From an uncultured Collinsella sp. (GTDB lineage: Bacteria > Actinomycetota > Coriobacteriia > Coriobacteriales > Coriobacteriaceae), in NCBI GenBank assembly GCA_902496335.1, contig CABVAO010000002.1:35389-99388 (forward strand): a DNA stretch of 64,000 bases, given 5' to 3'. This document shows, piece by piece, positions 7,819-16,500 of the stretch. Position numbers and translations under genes: made by a program. How positions within the stretch are numbered: position 1 is the stretch's first letter; every line of letters starts with the position of its first letter. The notes beneath the pieces were generated by a model, which was not told where the DNA came from, ran no database searches, and saw only the letters and a list, made by a program, of their open reading frames with translations.

Positions 7819-8310
7819 ATGCGCGTTGATTTGAGGGTGAAGCATGATGTCGAGGCCAGGAAGGCGGCCATAGGGCTCTTCGAGCTCGGGCACGGGTATA
7901 AATCTGCCGCGATTGCCCTTTCGCTTCCAGCGGAAGCCGTGAGAAGATGGCAGGAGATATACCGCGCGTTCGGGAGCGAGGTGCTGCTGCGCATGGACGG
8001 AAAGCAGGGCAGGTACACATACGAGCAGAAGGTCGCCGCCGCCTCCGCCGTCGTCGACGGCGGCATGACGAAGACCGAGGCGATGGCGGCGTTCGGCATA
8101 ATGTCGATGTCGCCGCTCGATAAGTGGTGCGCGCTATACCGCCGGGGCGGCGCGGAGGCCCTGCGCCCGAGGCCCAAGGGCCGGCCGAGCGGTTCCAAGG
8201 CGAGGCCGCGGACCCGCGAGGAGGAGCTCGAGGAGCGGTGCCGAAGGCTCGAGGCGGAGGTGGCCTACCTAAAAAAATTACGCGCCCTGGTCGAGAGGGA
8301 CGGTCTCTGA
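7819..8310 (+). CDS. IS3 family transposase OrfA
   Basis: 163 residues from ATG 7819, eight bases after GGGAGG; an earlier in-frame GTG at the IS edge has no ribosome site. It holds two helix-turn-helix segments (ARKAAIGLFELGHGYKSAA and KVAAASAVVDGGMTKTEAM) that bind the terminal repeats, and a C-terminal leucine-zipper-like stretch, EEELEERCRRLEAEVAYLKK. It ends 33 bases beyond the slippery site; frameshifting there makes the OrfAB transposase. Confidence 0.88.
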   Translation: MRVDLRVKHDVEARKAAIGLFELGHGYKSAAIALSLPAEAVRRWQEIYRAFGSEVLLRMDGKQGRYTYEQKVAAASAVVDGGMTKTEAMAAFGIMSMSPLDKWCALYRRGGAEALRPRPKGRPSGSKARPRTREEELEERCRRLEAEVAYLKKLRALVERDGL

Positions 8311-9182
8311 CCAGGGCGAAGGCCGAAGCGGTCGCGGCCCTGCGCGCCGAGGGGCACGCGCTCGGGCACCTGCTCGCATGCGCCGAGCTCAAGAGGTCGA
8401 CCTACTACTACGCCCTCGCGCACCCTCCGAGGCCCACGCGCCCCGAGCTCCGGGAGGCGGCCGCCGAGATCTTCTCGCGCACCGCCAACGGCTGCGGGCA
8501 CCGGCAGATAGCGATGTGCCTCAGGGCGGAAGAGGGGGCCGTGATAGCCGACAAGACCGTGCTCAAGATGATGCGCGAGATGGGGATTCGCTGCGGCATC
8601 AGACGCGAGACGGCCTACCACAGGTACAACTCGTACAGGGGCGTCGTCGGCAGGACGTTCGAGAACGTGATCGCGAGGGATTTCGACGCCGGGGCCCCGT
8701 GGCGGAAGCTGGGGACGGACGTCACCGAGTTCAAGGTGGCCGGCGGCAAGGCCTACTGGGCCCCGACGCTGGACTTCTGCACCAAGGAGATCGTGGCGAG
8801 CGACATATCGACCACGCCAGACATGTCCCAGCAGGCGAGGATGCTCGACGAGCTGCTGCCCAAGATCCCCGAGGGCGCCGCCCCGACCATGCACTCGGAC
8901 CGGGGCTGGCAGTACCAGCACGCCTCGTACACATCCAGGCTCGAGGCCGCCGGCATCGTCCAGAGCATGTCCAGGAAGGCGAACTGCATCGACAATGCCG
9001 CCACCGAGCAGCTCTTCGGCCACGTCAAGGACGAGTTCTACAGGGGCCGCGAGTGGAAGACGTTCGAGGATTTCAAACGCGACCTGGAGGAATACATAGT
9101 CCACTGGAACACGAGCCGGAGGCAGGTAAGATTGAAGGGCCTGACCCCGGAGGAGTTCCGGAATCAGGCCCTCGCGGCCTAG
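8277..9182 (+). CDS. IS3 family transposase OrfB (DDE catalytic part, made by -1 frameshift)
   Basis: The frame is -1 to orfA and is joined at A AAA AAA (8271-8277), the classic IS3 slippery heptamer. It carries an HTH_21-like N-terminus and an RNase H-fold integrase core: first Asp in KLGTDVTEFKV, second in TMHSDRGWQYQ, and Glu in NAATEQLFGHVKDEFY (DDE triad). It ends with the usual YIVHWNTSRRQ and LKGLTPEEFRNQAL. The frame stays open upstream to about 8124, but a separate start there lacks support. About 302 residues lie after the shift. Confidence 0.88.
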   Translation: MTRPGREGRSLTRAKAEAVAALRAEGHALGHLLACAELKRSTYYYALAHPPRPTRPELREAAAEIFSRTANGCGHRQIAMCLRAEEGAVIADKTVLKMMREMGIRCGIRRETAYHRYNSYRGVVGRTFENVIARDFDAGAPWRKLGTDVTEFKVAGGKAYWAPTLDFCTKEIVASDISTTPDMSQQARMLDELLPKIPEGAAPTMHSDRGWQYQHASYTSRLEAAGIVQSMSRKANCIDNAATEQLFGHVKDEFYRGREWKTFEDFKRDLEEYIVHWNTSRRQVRLKGLTPEEFRNQALAA

Positions 9183-9275
9183 TCGCTATTTAGGGCGTCC
9201 AAGATTTGGGGCGCAGTTCATTTGTGATGGGCGGCCTTCGTTTTGGGTCGATATGACGGTTCGTATTGAACAGTT

Positions 9276-9641
9276 CTAGCCCTCGGCGATGCTGTCGAGA
9301 ATGCTGCGCATGATGGATACCAGGATGCTGCCCATAAAGGCCGATCCAAAGCCGGCAATGGAGATACCCGCGCCCAGCAGATTGACCGACAGGTAGCTGG
9401 CCAGCTCGAGCATAAAGCTGTTGACTACGAGCTGAAAAATACCAAGCGTGATAATAGTGAGCGGCAGCGAGATGACCGTCAGGAACGGCTTGACGAGCGA
9501 GTCGACGATGTTGAGGAACAGTCCCACAAAGGCAAAGCAGACCCAGGCCTCGGCAAAGCCGAAGGGTTGGATACCGGGGACGAGGAACGTGGCGATCGCG
9601 ATGGCGATCGAGGTGAAGAGCCAGTTAAGCATAAAGCGCAT
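9276..9641 (-). CDS. Small membrane protein of the phage holin 4_2 / YvlD-like family
   Basis: 121 residues with four hydrophobic helices, preceded by AAAGGA. Sequence features such as FLVPGIQPFGF, NIVDSLVKPFLTVISLPLTIITLG and LGAGISIAGFGSA match the 'mycobacterial 4TM phage holin' family (PF04020), which in Bacillus includes YvlD. Despite the name, these are usually chromosomal inner-membrane proteins of unknown role. No prophage genes are nearby. Its downstream terminator has been split by the IS. Confidence 0.8.
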   Translation of the reverse strand: MRFMLNWLFTSIAIAIATFLVPGIQPFGFAEAWVCFAFVGLFLNIVDSLVKPFLTVISLPLTIITLGIFQLVVNSFMLELASYLSVNLLGAGISIAGFGSAFMGSILVSIMRSILDSIAEG

Positions 9642-9965
9642 GGCGTGAATCCTTTCTTGCGCCGGGGTTGCTGGCGTCGCGTGAAGCGGCTTGCGGCGGC
9701 GACCTGGATGGTTGCGCGGGCGCGCCGCGGTGTTTGGGCGCCCATTGTCTCAAATATTCGTGGAGCTTACGTGCGCATACGGTTTCTAAACGGCGTTCGT
9801 CCTGAAAAACGCGCCGCTGGCAGAGAGTCTTGTCGCTTTAGTTTGGTGGTGTGCTACACTGCTACGGACAAAAGCCACAGGCGTTGCCCTATTGCATAGA
9901 ACGGGCGAACGATGCCCGATGTCAGTATCAACTTCGATGCCTTTTGGCGGGTTTGGCGGTGATCG
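9642..9965. other. Intergenic region with candidate promoter for yerC
   Basis: The 324-base gap lies between divergent genes. The plus strand has TTGTCG (9830-9835), 19 bases of spacer and TGCTACACT, an extended -10 with TACACT at 9855-9860. That leaves a leader of about 100 bases before ATG 9966. No repeat, RNA gene or further ORF is evident. Confidence 0.4.
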
Positions 9966-10265
9966 ATGAATATCGAGAACATGTTTGACAAGCCTGATGT
10001 CAAGCAGCTGGTCCACGCATTTAGCCTTTTGGACGACGAGAAGGATATCCAGGCGTTTTTGACCGATATCTGCACGCCGCGCGAGATTTGCGATCTTTCG
10101 CAACGCCTGCAGGTCGCGCGTTATCTGGATGAGGGCGAGCCCTATGTTGAGGTTCAGGCCCGCACGGGCGCTTCGTCCACCACGGTGAGCCGTGTTTCCA
10201 AGGCGCTCAACGGCGAGTACGGTGGCTATCGCAAGATCCTCATCAAGCTGGAGGATGGCGAGTAG
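9966..10265 (+). CDS. yerC: YerC/YecD family TrpR-related DNA-binding protein
   Basis: 99 residues, the normal size. The segment LLDDEKDIQAFLTDICTPRE followed by SQRLQVARYLDEG, then the helix-turn-helix YVEVQARTGASSTTVSRVSKAL, is diagnostic of this TrpR-like family (TIGR02531). These proteins have the Trp-repressor fold but their ligand is unestablished. Only a weak ribosome site (GGCGGTGA) precedes ATG 9966. A strong terminator follows, so it is a single-gene unit. Confidence 0.9.
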   Translation: MNIENMFDKPDVKQLVHAFSLLDDEKDIQAFLTDICTPREICDLSQRLQVARYLDEGEPYVEVQARTGASSTTVSRVSKALNGEYGGYRKILIKLEDGE

Positions 10266-10294
10266 GCCAACGGCAACAAACGAATCAGCTGGAG

Positions 10295-10317
10295 CCGCCC
10301 CTTCGGGGGCGGTTTTT
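10295..10317 (+). terminator. Terminator after yerC
   Basis: CCGCCCC-TTCG-GGGGCGG with a UUCG tetraloop, then TTTTT. Confidence 0.93.
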
Positions 10318-10340
10318 GTGTGTCGAAAATTGATTCCCTG

Positions 10341-10394
10341 GGGACGGAGGAGAACGGATCATCGAGGGGGTCTGGTGCAAAGTAACCTGACCCC
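10341..10394. repeat. Diverged GGGACGG repeat with GGGGTC/GACCCC hairpin
   Basis: GGGACGGAGG at 10341-10350 resembles the repeat core. GGGGTC (10367-10372) and GACCCC (10389-10394) form a small stem 26 bases on. It lies upstream of addB. Confidence 0.35.
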
Positions 10395-10488
10395 GATGCG
10401 CCAAAACATGTTGGTGTGGTGCCATGTTGTCCGTGCGGGCGGGTAGGATAGATGCGTTGAATATTGCGAACAGTTTGAGTGGAGGACC

Positions 10489-13400
10489 ATGCCTGTTCGA
10501 ATCTATACCACCAATGCCGGCACGGATTTGAGCGATGCCGAGGCGGCGCTGCTGGCCGACCTGGTTGCCCGCCACGGGCGCGCTGTTCTGTTGGCGCCCT
10601 CGTTTGCCGAGCTCGACTTGTGCCGTCATGATGCGGCAGAAGCCGGGGTTTCACTGGGTATCGATTACAAGACGCCCACATCGTGGCTCCGCTCGCTGTG
10701 GGAGCTTATGGGCGATGGCCGCAGCTTTGTGGATAACCTGCAGCGCCAGATGCTGTTCTCGGACATGGTCACGCGTCTCGACGATGCCGACCTGCAGCCG
10801 CTTTCGCACAGTCAGGGCACAGTGCGCATGCTCGCGCGCATGGCCCGCGACGTGTTGCCGGGCGTTGCGGGGACGGGTGCCGAACGATGCCGTGGCGACA
10901 ACTGCCAGCCTGAGCCAAAAAGCGATGCCGAGGCTCGTGTGTTCGAGCTTTTGCGCGCCTACGCGGGCGGTTTGGACCGTCGAGATATGGTTGAGCCCTG
11001 CGAGGCAGCTGACATTATGACCAGTGTCCTGGCCGATAGCCTGCCGGCGTGCACTCGCGCCGTATGCGTGCGCGGTATCACGTCGTTTACGCACGGTCTG
11101 CTCGAGCTGCTGTCTGCCGTGGCGAACAATGGGGGAGAGGTCGTCGTGCTGCTTGCCCGCGAACAGGCGGCGATGCGCGAGGAGCTTGCCGCGGCATTTG
11201 ATGCCCGCGATGTGTTGTTTGAGATCGCGCCGCTAGGGGAGGATGTCGGCGCGTCTGATGCCGCTTGCGGGACCGCCGCTCAGCCTGCCTTTATTGAGGT
11301 CGCTGGCCCCCATGCCCGTGCTCATGCTTATGCGGACGCAATTGATGATCTGGTAAAAACGTGCCGGGGTTCCGAGGTCGACGGCGCCTCTGCCGACCCC
11401 GTGCGCGTGCTTGCCGTTTCTGCCCGGGCACCCCAGCTGTTCGGTGAGCTCGCCTCTCGTCTGGCGGCTCGTCATATCGCTGCCGAGACAACTGAGTTCA
11501 CGGCGTTTTCCCAGTCCATCGCGGGCAGGCAGTTTGCGGCGCTTGCCGGCCTGATCGAGCGCATGAAGGCCGCCGATGAGGGCATGGCGTCAAAGACCGA
11601 GTGGTGGCCCGCGCCGGAGCTTACCGACTGGATCTACAGTCCGCTTTCGGGTGCCGACGCCGCGAGCGCCCGCGGCTTCGACAAGAACATGCGCCTGTCG
11701 CGCAGCAAGACCGCTGCGGGCGTCAAGAGCCTGCTGCAGAGCGTGCAGGGCCAGGTGAGGGGCGCCCGCAAGGCCGCCAGCGACGATAACTGGTTTAAGA
11801 ATGTGCCGTGCGTGGTCTCGGACGTGTTTCAGGCGCTGTGGCGCGACAAACCCGTGACGGCGCTCAAGGCCATGCTCGCCGTTGCAGAGGCGCTGCCCGA
11901 TCGCGCTCTAGGCGGTCTTGACGGCCAGGCCCGTCGTCAGGCAGAGACGGCTTTGCTGCGCCATGCCATCGACATCCTTATGAACGATGCTCGCGCGCTC
12001 GACGTGTCGCAGGCCGCGACCGTGCCGGTTCTCGACGGCGTTCGAACTAAGGTGGACAAGCGCAGCACCGCTTACGATTACGAGACCTACGAGGTCGATC
12101 GCACGCCACGGGCGCAAGTGCGCTTCGTGTCGCTTGCCGATGCGTCGGTTTTGCGTCCTGGCGGCTACGATGCCGTGCTGTTTGCCGATGTCGACCTGGA
12201 CAGCTATCCGCTTTCGCACGAAGAGGGCCCGCTTGCCACATTGACGGCCGAGCTGCGCCGCGACGGCGTGTCTTTGGAGCCCGCCGCCCTGTTGCGCGTG
12301 CGCTTTGGCCGTGCGATGCAGGCGGCGAGCGGTCCGGTCGCGCTTGCCCGCGTGACACACGATCGCCAGGCGCGCGAGTGCTACCCGGCAGCCGTATGGA
12401 CCGAGCTGCGGGCACATGCCGAGGCCGCTGGCGCTGCCAAGCCCACGTGCGTGGGCGAGGGCGATATCATCGCCGACTTTGATCCCGCGGCAGGTGAAGG
12501 CCTCAAGCGCGAGCGCGTGACCTGTGAAGCCCCTCAGCATCTGAGTGCCGAGGCCGTGCCGTATTTGGTCCTGCGCCGTCGCGATGGCGAGGGTGAGGAC
12601 GCGCCGCTCGTGCCGCGTCTGACGTCCGCCTCGCAGATCGAGGCCTATTCTACCTGCCCACTGTGCTGGTTCGTGTCGTATCGCGTCAAGCCCCAGTCGA
12701 TCGACGCGGGCTTTGGCAACATGGAGAAGGGCAACTTTGTCCACGACGTGCTGGAGCATCTGCATGCCCGTCTGCCCCAAGAGGGCATGGAGCGCGTGAC
12801 GCCCGAGAATCTGCCGCGTGCACAGGAGCTGCTGCACGAGGTCTTTGACGAGACGTTGGCCGAGCACGCCGGCAAGCGCGGCACGGAGGGCCCGCTGGTG
12901 CCGCTCTCTGCGGTGGAGGAACGCCAGGTGGCCGAGATCTTGCCGCAGCTGGAGGGTGTGCTTGCCTACGAGTCCGAGGCACTTGCCCCCTTTGCCCCGC
13001 GCTACCTGGAGTTCGCCTTCAACGAGCTCAAGGTCGAGTATGCCGGTTGGCCGCTTGGCGGGCGCATCGACCGCGTGGACGTGGACGCCGAGAATCGTGC
13101 CGTGGTGATCGACTACAAGCATCGCACGGGCGTTGAGGAGTTTAAGCTCGCCGACCCCACGGTGCGTGACGAGGAATCGGGCACGGCGCCCATCGACGAT
13201 CCGCGCTGGTTGCCACCACATACCCAGACGCTCATCTACGCCCAGGCCATGCGCCGAGCGCTGGATTTGGACACCCGCGCGGCGCTCTACTTTTCGACCA
13301 AGGGCGGCAAACCGGCGTTGCGAGGCGCAGCGAGTGCCGAGCTGCTCGAGGAGGAGCGTGGTGACGGTCGCATCCCGGGCCTTAAGAAAGGTTTCCCCGG

Positions 13401-13578
13401 CGAGGGTGGCAGCATGGACTTCGACGCCCTGCTCGATCGCGTGGAGACCGGCATCGCCGAGCGTCTGCGCGAGCTCGAGGCGGGCAACGTTGCCGCCGTC
13501 GACCCGACGTCGGCTCAGGCCGCGCATGCGCGCTGCTCGTATAACCACGAAGGAACGTTTGTAAGGAGGGACGTGTAG
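10489..13578 (+). CDS. addB: AddB-like helicase-nuclease subunit with PD-(D/E)XK nuclease
   Basis: 1029 residues, start behind GGAGGA. With AddA it processes double-strand ends to load RecA. The N-terminal part is a degenerate UvrD-like fold. The C-terminal nuclease is clear: SASQIEAYSTCPLCWF (Cys723, Cys726), GRIDRVDVD (Asp861) and VVIDYKHRTG (Asp875, Lys877). AddB proteins usually carry a C-terminal Cys trio for a 4Fe-4S cluster; here only ARCSYNHEG (Cys1016) is seen, so the cluster may be absent or altered. The stop is three bases before addA, which indicates translational coupling. Confidence 0.85.
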   Translation: MPVRIYTTNAGTDLSDAEAALLADLVARHGRAVLLAPSFAELDLCRHDAAEAGVSLGIDYKTPTSWLRSLWELMGDGRSFVDNLQRQMLFSDMVTRLDDADLQPLSHSQGTVRMLARMARDVLPGVAGTGAERCRGDNCQPEPKSDAEARVFELLRAYAGGLDRRDMVEPCEAADIMTSVLADSLPACTRAVCVRGITSFTHGLLELLSAVANNGGEVVVLLAREQAAMREELAAAFDARDVLFEIAPLGEDVGASDAACGTAAQPAFIEVAGPHARAHAYADAIDDLVKTCRGSEVDGASADPVRVLAVSARAPQLFGELASRLAARHIAAETTEFTAFSQSIAGRQFAALAGLIERMKAADEGMASKTEWWPAPELTDWIYSPLSGADAASARGFDKNMRLSRSKTAAGVKSLLQSVQGQVRGARKAASDDNWFKNVPCVVSDVFQALWRDKPVTALKAMLAVAEALPDRALGGLDGQARRQAETALLRHAIDILMNDARALDVSQAATVPVLDGVRTKVDKRSTAYDYETYEVDRTPRAQVRFVSLADASVLRPGGYDAVLFADVDLDSYPLSHEEGPLATLTAELRRDGVSLEPAALLRVRFGRAMQAASGPVALARVTHDRQARECYPAAVWTELRAHAEAAGAAKPTCVGEGDIIADFDPAAGEGLKRERVTCEAPQHLSAEAVPYLVLRRRDGEGEDAPLVPRLTSASQIEAYSTCPLCWFVSYRVKPQSIDAGFGNMEKGNFVHDVLEHLHARLPQEGMERVTPENLPRAQELLHEVFDETLAEHAGKRGTEGPLVPLSAVEERQVAEILPQLEGVLAYESEALAPFAPRYLEFAFNELKVEYAGWPLGGRIDRVDVDAENRAVVIDYKHRTGVEEFKLADPTVRDEESGTAPIDDPRWLPPHTQTLIYAQAMRRALDLDTRAALYFSTKGGKPALRGAASAELLEEERGDGRIPGLKKGFPGEGGSMDFDALLDRVETGIAERLRELEAGNVAAVDPTSAQAAHARCSYNHEGTFVRRDV

Positions 13579-13581
13579 ACC

Positions 13582-16500
13582 ATGGATCTTTCGACTTTGA
13601 TGCCGCAACAGCTGCAGATCGTCAAAACGCTCGACCGTCCGCTGTTTGTCTCGGCGGGCGCCGGTTCGGGCAAGACCTTTACCCTCACGCGCCGCATCGT
13701 CTACGCACTCTCTCCCGAATCCGGTCCGTTCGTTGAGCATCTGGACCAGGTGCTCGCTATTACCTTTACCAAAGATGCCGCGGCCGAGATTCGTGACCGC
13801 GTGCGCCGCGCGCTCATCGACGAGGGCATGGACGAGGAAGCACTGACCGTCGACGACGCGTGGATCTCGACCATTCACGGCATGTGCTCGCGTATCCTGC
13901 GCGCGCACGCGCTGGAGCTGGGCATCGATCCCGAGTTCACAGTGCTCACCGATACCGACGAGCTCATGGATCAGGCTGTCGAGCATGTGCTGGGTCGCGC
14001 AACGGCGCCCGATGCCGCCCCCGAGCTCGCGGCATCGCTCAAGGCCCTCTACGCCTGGTATCCCATGGCGGGCGAGGGCGGTTCCTTTGGCGCCGGTACG
14101 ACCATCAAGGGTCTGGTGCGCGACCTGCTGGAGCTGTCGAGTCAGTTGCCGGGCGGTATGGACGACGTGCGCGTGGCGCGCGGCCAGGCCGATACCTCTG
14201 CACTCGCCGATGCCTATCGCGCGGCGCTGGGCGCAAGCAAGGCCGCGACCGAGAAGGCGCAGGTGGCGCTCGATGCCATCGACGCGTTCGAGGCGAGCGG
14301 CAAGACCATGGTCGATGCGGCGCGACTCATGATGTCGTGCACCATGCCGCGCGCGAGCAAGGCATTCCCCAAGGAGCAGGTCGAGCTGCTCAAGGCCGAG
14401 GCCGCCGATGCGTTTATCAATATCGTGCTTGCCTGCGGTGGCCCGGCGCTCGATGCGCTGGTGGGTCTGGCCCGTTCCGTCGAGGCCGAGTATCGCGCAT
14501 TGAAGGCTGCCCAGTCCGCCCTCGATAATAACGACCTGCTGCGTATGGCCTACGAGGCCCTGCGCGATTACCCTGCCATCCGTGCTGCGTACGAGGGCCG
14601 CTTTAAGATGGTCATGATCGACGAGTTCCAGGACACCGACCAGATGCAGGTCGATTTGATTCGCTATCTGACGGACGCGGGGGAGCGCGCGTTGTGCACC
14701 GTGGGCGATGCGCAGCAGTCGATCTACCGCTTCCGTGGCGCCGAGGTCGAGGTGTTCCGTCGTCAGGAGCGCAAGGTGGGCTCGTCTGCCGCGCCCGAGG
14801 CGACTGCCGTGGCCGATGCCCCTGCCGGCGAGCTCGTCAAACTCGTGCGCAACTTCCGCAGCCATGACGAGGTGCTGCGTTACGTGGCACGCGTCTTCGA
14901 CGGCGATGACGGCGGCCTGATGCAGGGCTTTTTGGATCTTGAGGCGAGCGACGGCCGCAAGGACACGCTGGTGGCAGACGCTTCGCGTCGCCAGGCCCTC
15001 TTTGTTGCCGGCGGCAGTACGCAGGAGCGCACGCAGGCCAAGGCCCGCGCGATCGCCGAGCGATTCCGCGCGCTTGCCGATGCCGGCCAGCCCCAGGGCG
15101 GCATGGTACTGCTACTGGGCCGCATGACCAACGCCGACGTCTACGCCCAGGCCTTCCGCGATCAGGGGCTCGACTGCGTGATCGCAGGCGGCTCGGTCTT
15201 TGCCCAGGCAGCCGAGGTGCAGACGGTGCGTGCCCTGGTCTGCGCGCTCGCCAATCCGGCCGATACGGCGCAGGGCCTTATGCCACTGCTCGCCTCGCCG
15301 ATGTTTGCGCTCGGTGCCCAGGAGTTCCTGGCGCTGGCGACCAAGCTCGATAGCGAGACAGGGGAGACCTCGCGCCGGAATATCGACATGGGCATCATGA
15401 GCGATTTCGACGTGCCGGGTTTGCAAGACTTGCCGCTTGTGACGCGCGCCCGCGAGGTGCTGCGGTATGCGCTTCGTCGCGTGGGCCGCGATTCGTTCGC
15501 CGCCATCGCGCGCGACGTGGTCAACGCCTCCGGCTGGTTTGTGCGTCTGGGACAGCGTGGTCCCGAGGGCAAGGCCATTGCCGCCAACGTGCTCAAGGCG
15601 CTCGACGCCGTGGCTGAGGCTGAGGCCGAGTTCGGCAACTCGCCGCGTTCCATCGCGCTTGCCTTCGACCGCTTCTTGGCGGGCAAGGAAGCCCCGGGTG
15701 CCCTCAACGAGGAAGGCGACGGCGCGGTGCGCATCATGACGGTGCATGCCTCCAAGGGTCTGGAATATCCGGTCGTGGCGGTCGCCGAGTGCTTTGGCAT
15801 GCGTAAGTCCTCGGGTGCGGCACAGATGGGTCGCGTCGAGGGCGGAGCGCAGGTCGTGGCACTGCCGGCACGCTTCGACGGCGTTAAGCTTGCCGACGGT
15901 ACCTTTGTGAAGGGCGACGACGTCAAAAAGCAGTTTGAGCACGCGTTTAAGGGCAAGGGCACGTCGCTGTGGCTGCCGCCGGAGCTCATGGAGGACGTCT
16001 GTGCGACGGGTTCTCCCGCCGAGGCATTTGCTCGCCTGCGCAACGCCGACCTGCAGCTTTCGCTCGAGGAACGGGCCCGCTTGCTCTATGTTGCCATGAC
16101 GCGTGCGCGCGAGCTGGTGATCTTGGCGATGGATGCCGGCGTGAGCCGTGGCAAGGTGACGGCGCCGACCTTCGATGTCGAGACCGATCTGACCTACGAC
16201 GTGCTGCGCCGTATTTTGCCGACGGACGCTCTGGACATGCCGCAGCTCGATGCCGACCGCCTGGTGTTCGACAACTCCCAGCCGGGCGACTACGAGCTCA
16301 TATCGCTAGCAGACTTTACGTTTGGCGAGCAGGCGTTTGAGGCCAACGCTTCGCTGGATGCCGAGGGCAGGCTTGTTCGTGGCGATGCCGATGCAGATGC
16401 TGCCGACGATTCGGCCAGTACAATCGTCCCCGGTCCTGCCGACCCCGAGCCCGATGCGTTTGAGCTCGTGTATCCCCAGGCGGTGGGCGTGCGCATGGGC

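Larger units (their letters stand above)
7772..9220 (+). mobile_element. Complete IS3-family insertion sequence (1449 bp)
   Basis: The element begins TGAACTG and ends CAGTTCA. The 25-bp terminal repeats (7772-7796 and 9196-9220) match at 20 positions. The flanking TTTG at 7768-7771 and 9221-9224 is a 4-bp target duplication, within the 3-5 bp expected for IS3 elements. It carries orfA and orfB in -1 phase with an A7 slippery site, which with the OrfB sequence points to the IS150/IS3 groups. Both ORFs are open, so it appears intact and possibly recent. Confidence 0.93.
7754..9244 (+). terminator. Terminator hairpin split by the IS3 element
   Basis: AAGGCCGCCCA (7754-7764) and TGGGCGGCCTT (9228-9238), followed by CGTTTT, flank the IS. 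Removing the IS and one TTTG copy rejoins them into a perfect 11-bp stem with a 10-base loop. This would be the terminator of the Rrf2 gene and, on the other strand, of the gene at 9276. Confidence 0.75.

Noticed and set aside
9276..9641. Prophage remnant, because of the holin-like name
   Set aside because: No phage genes are adjacent, and this four-helix family is common on chromosomes.
11908..14865. Long minus-strand open frame (985 codons) opposite addB-addA
   Set aside because: It is a shadow of GC-rich coding DNA: composition is His/Arg/Gly-rich, no domain is recognisable, and both genes on the plus strand are certain.
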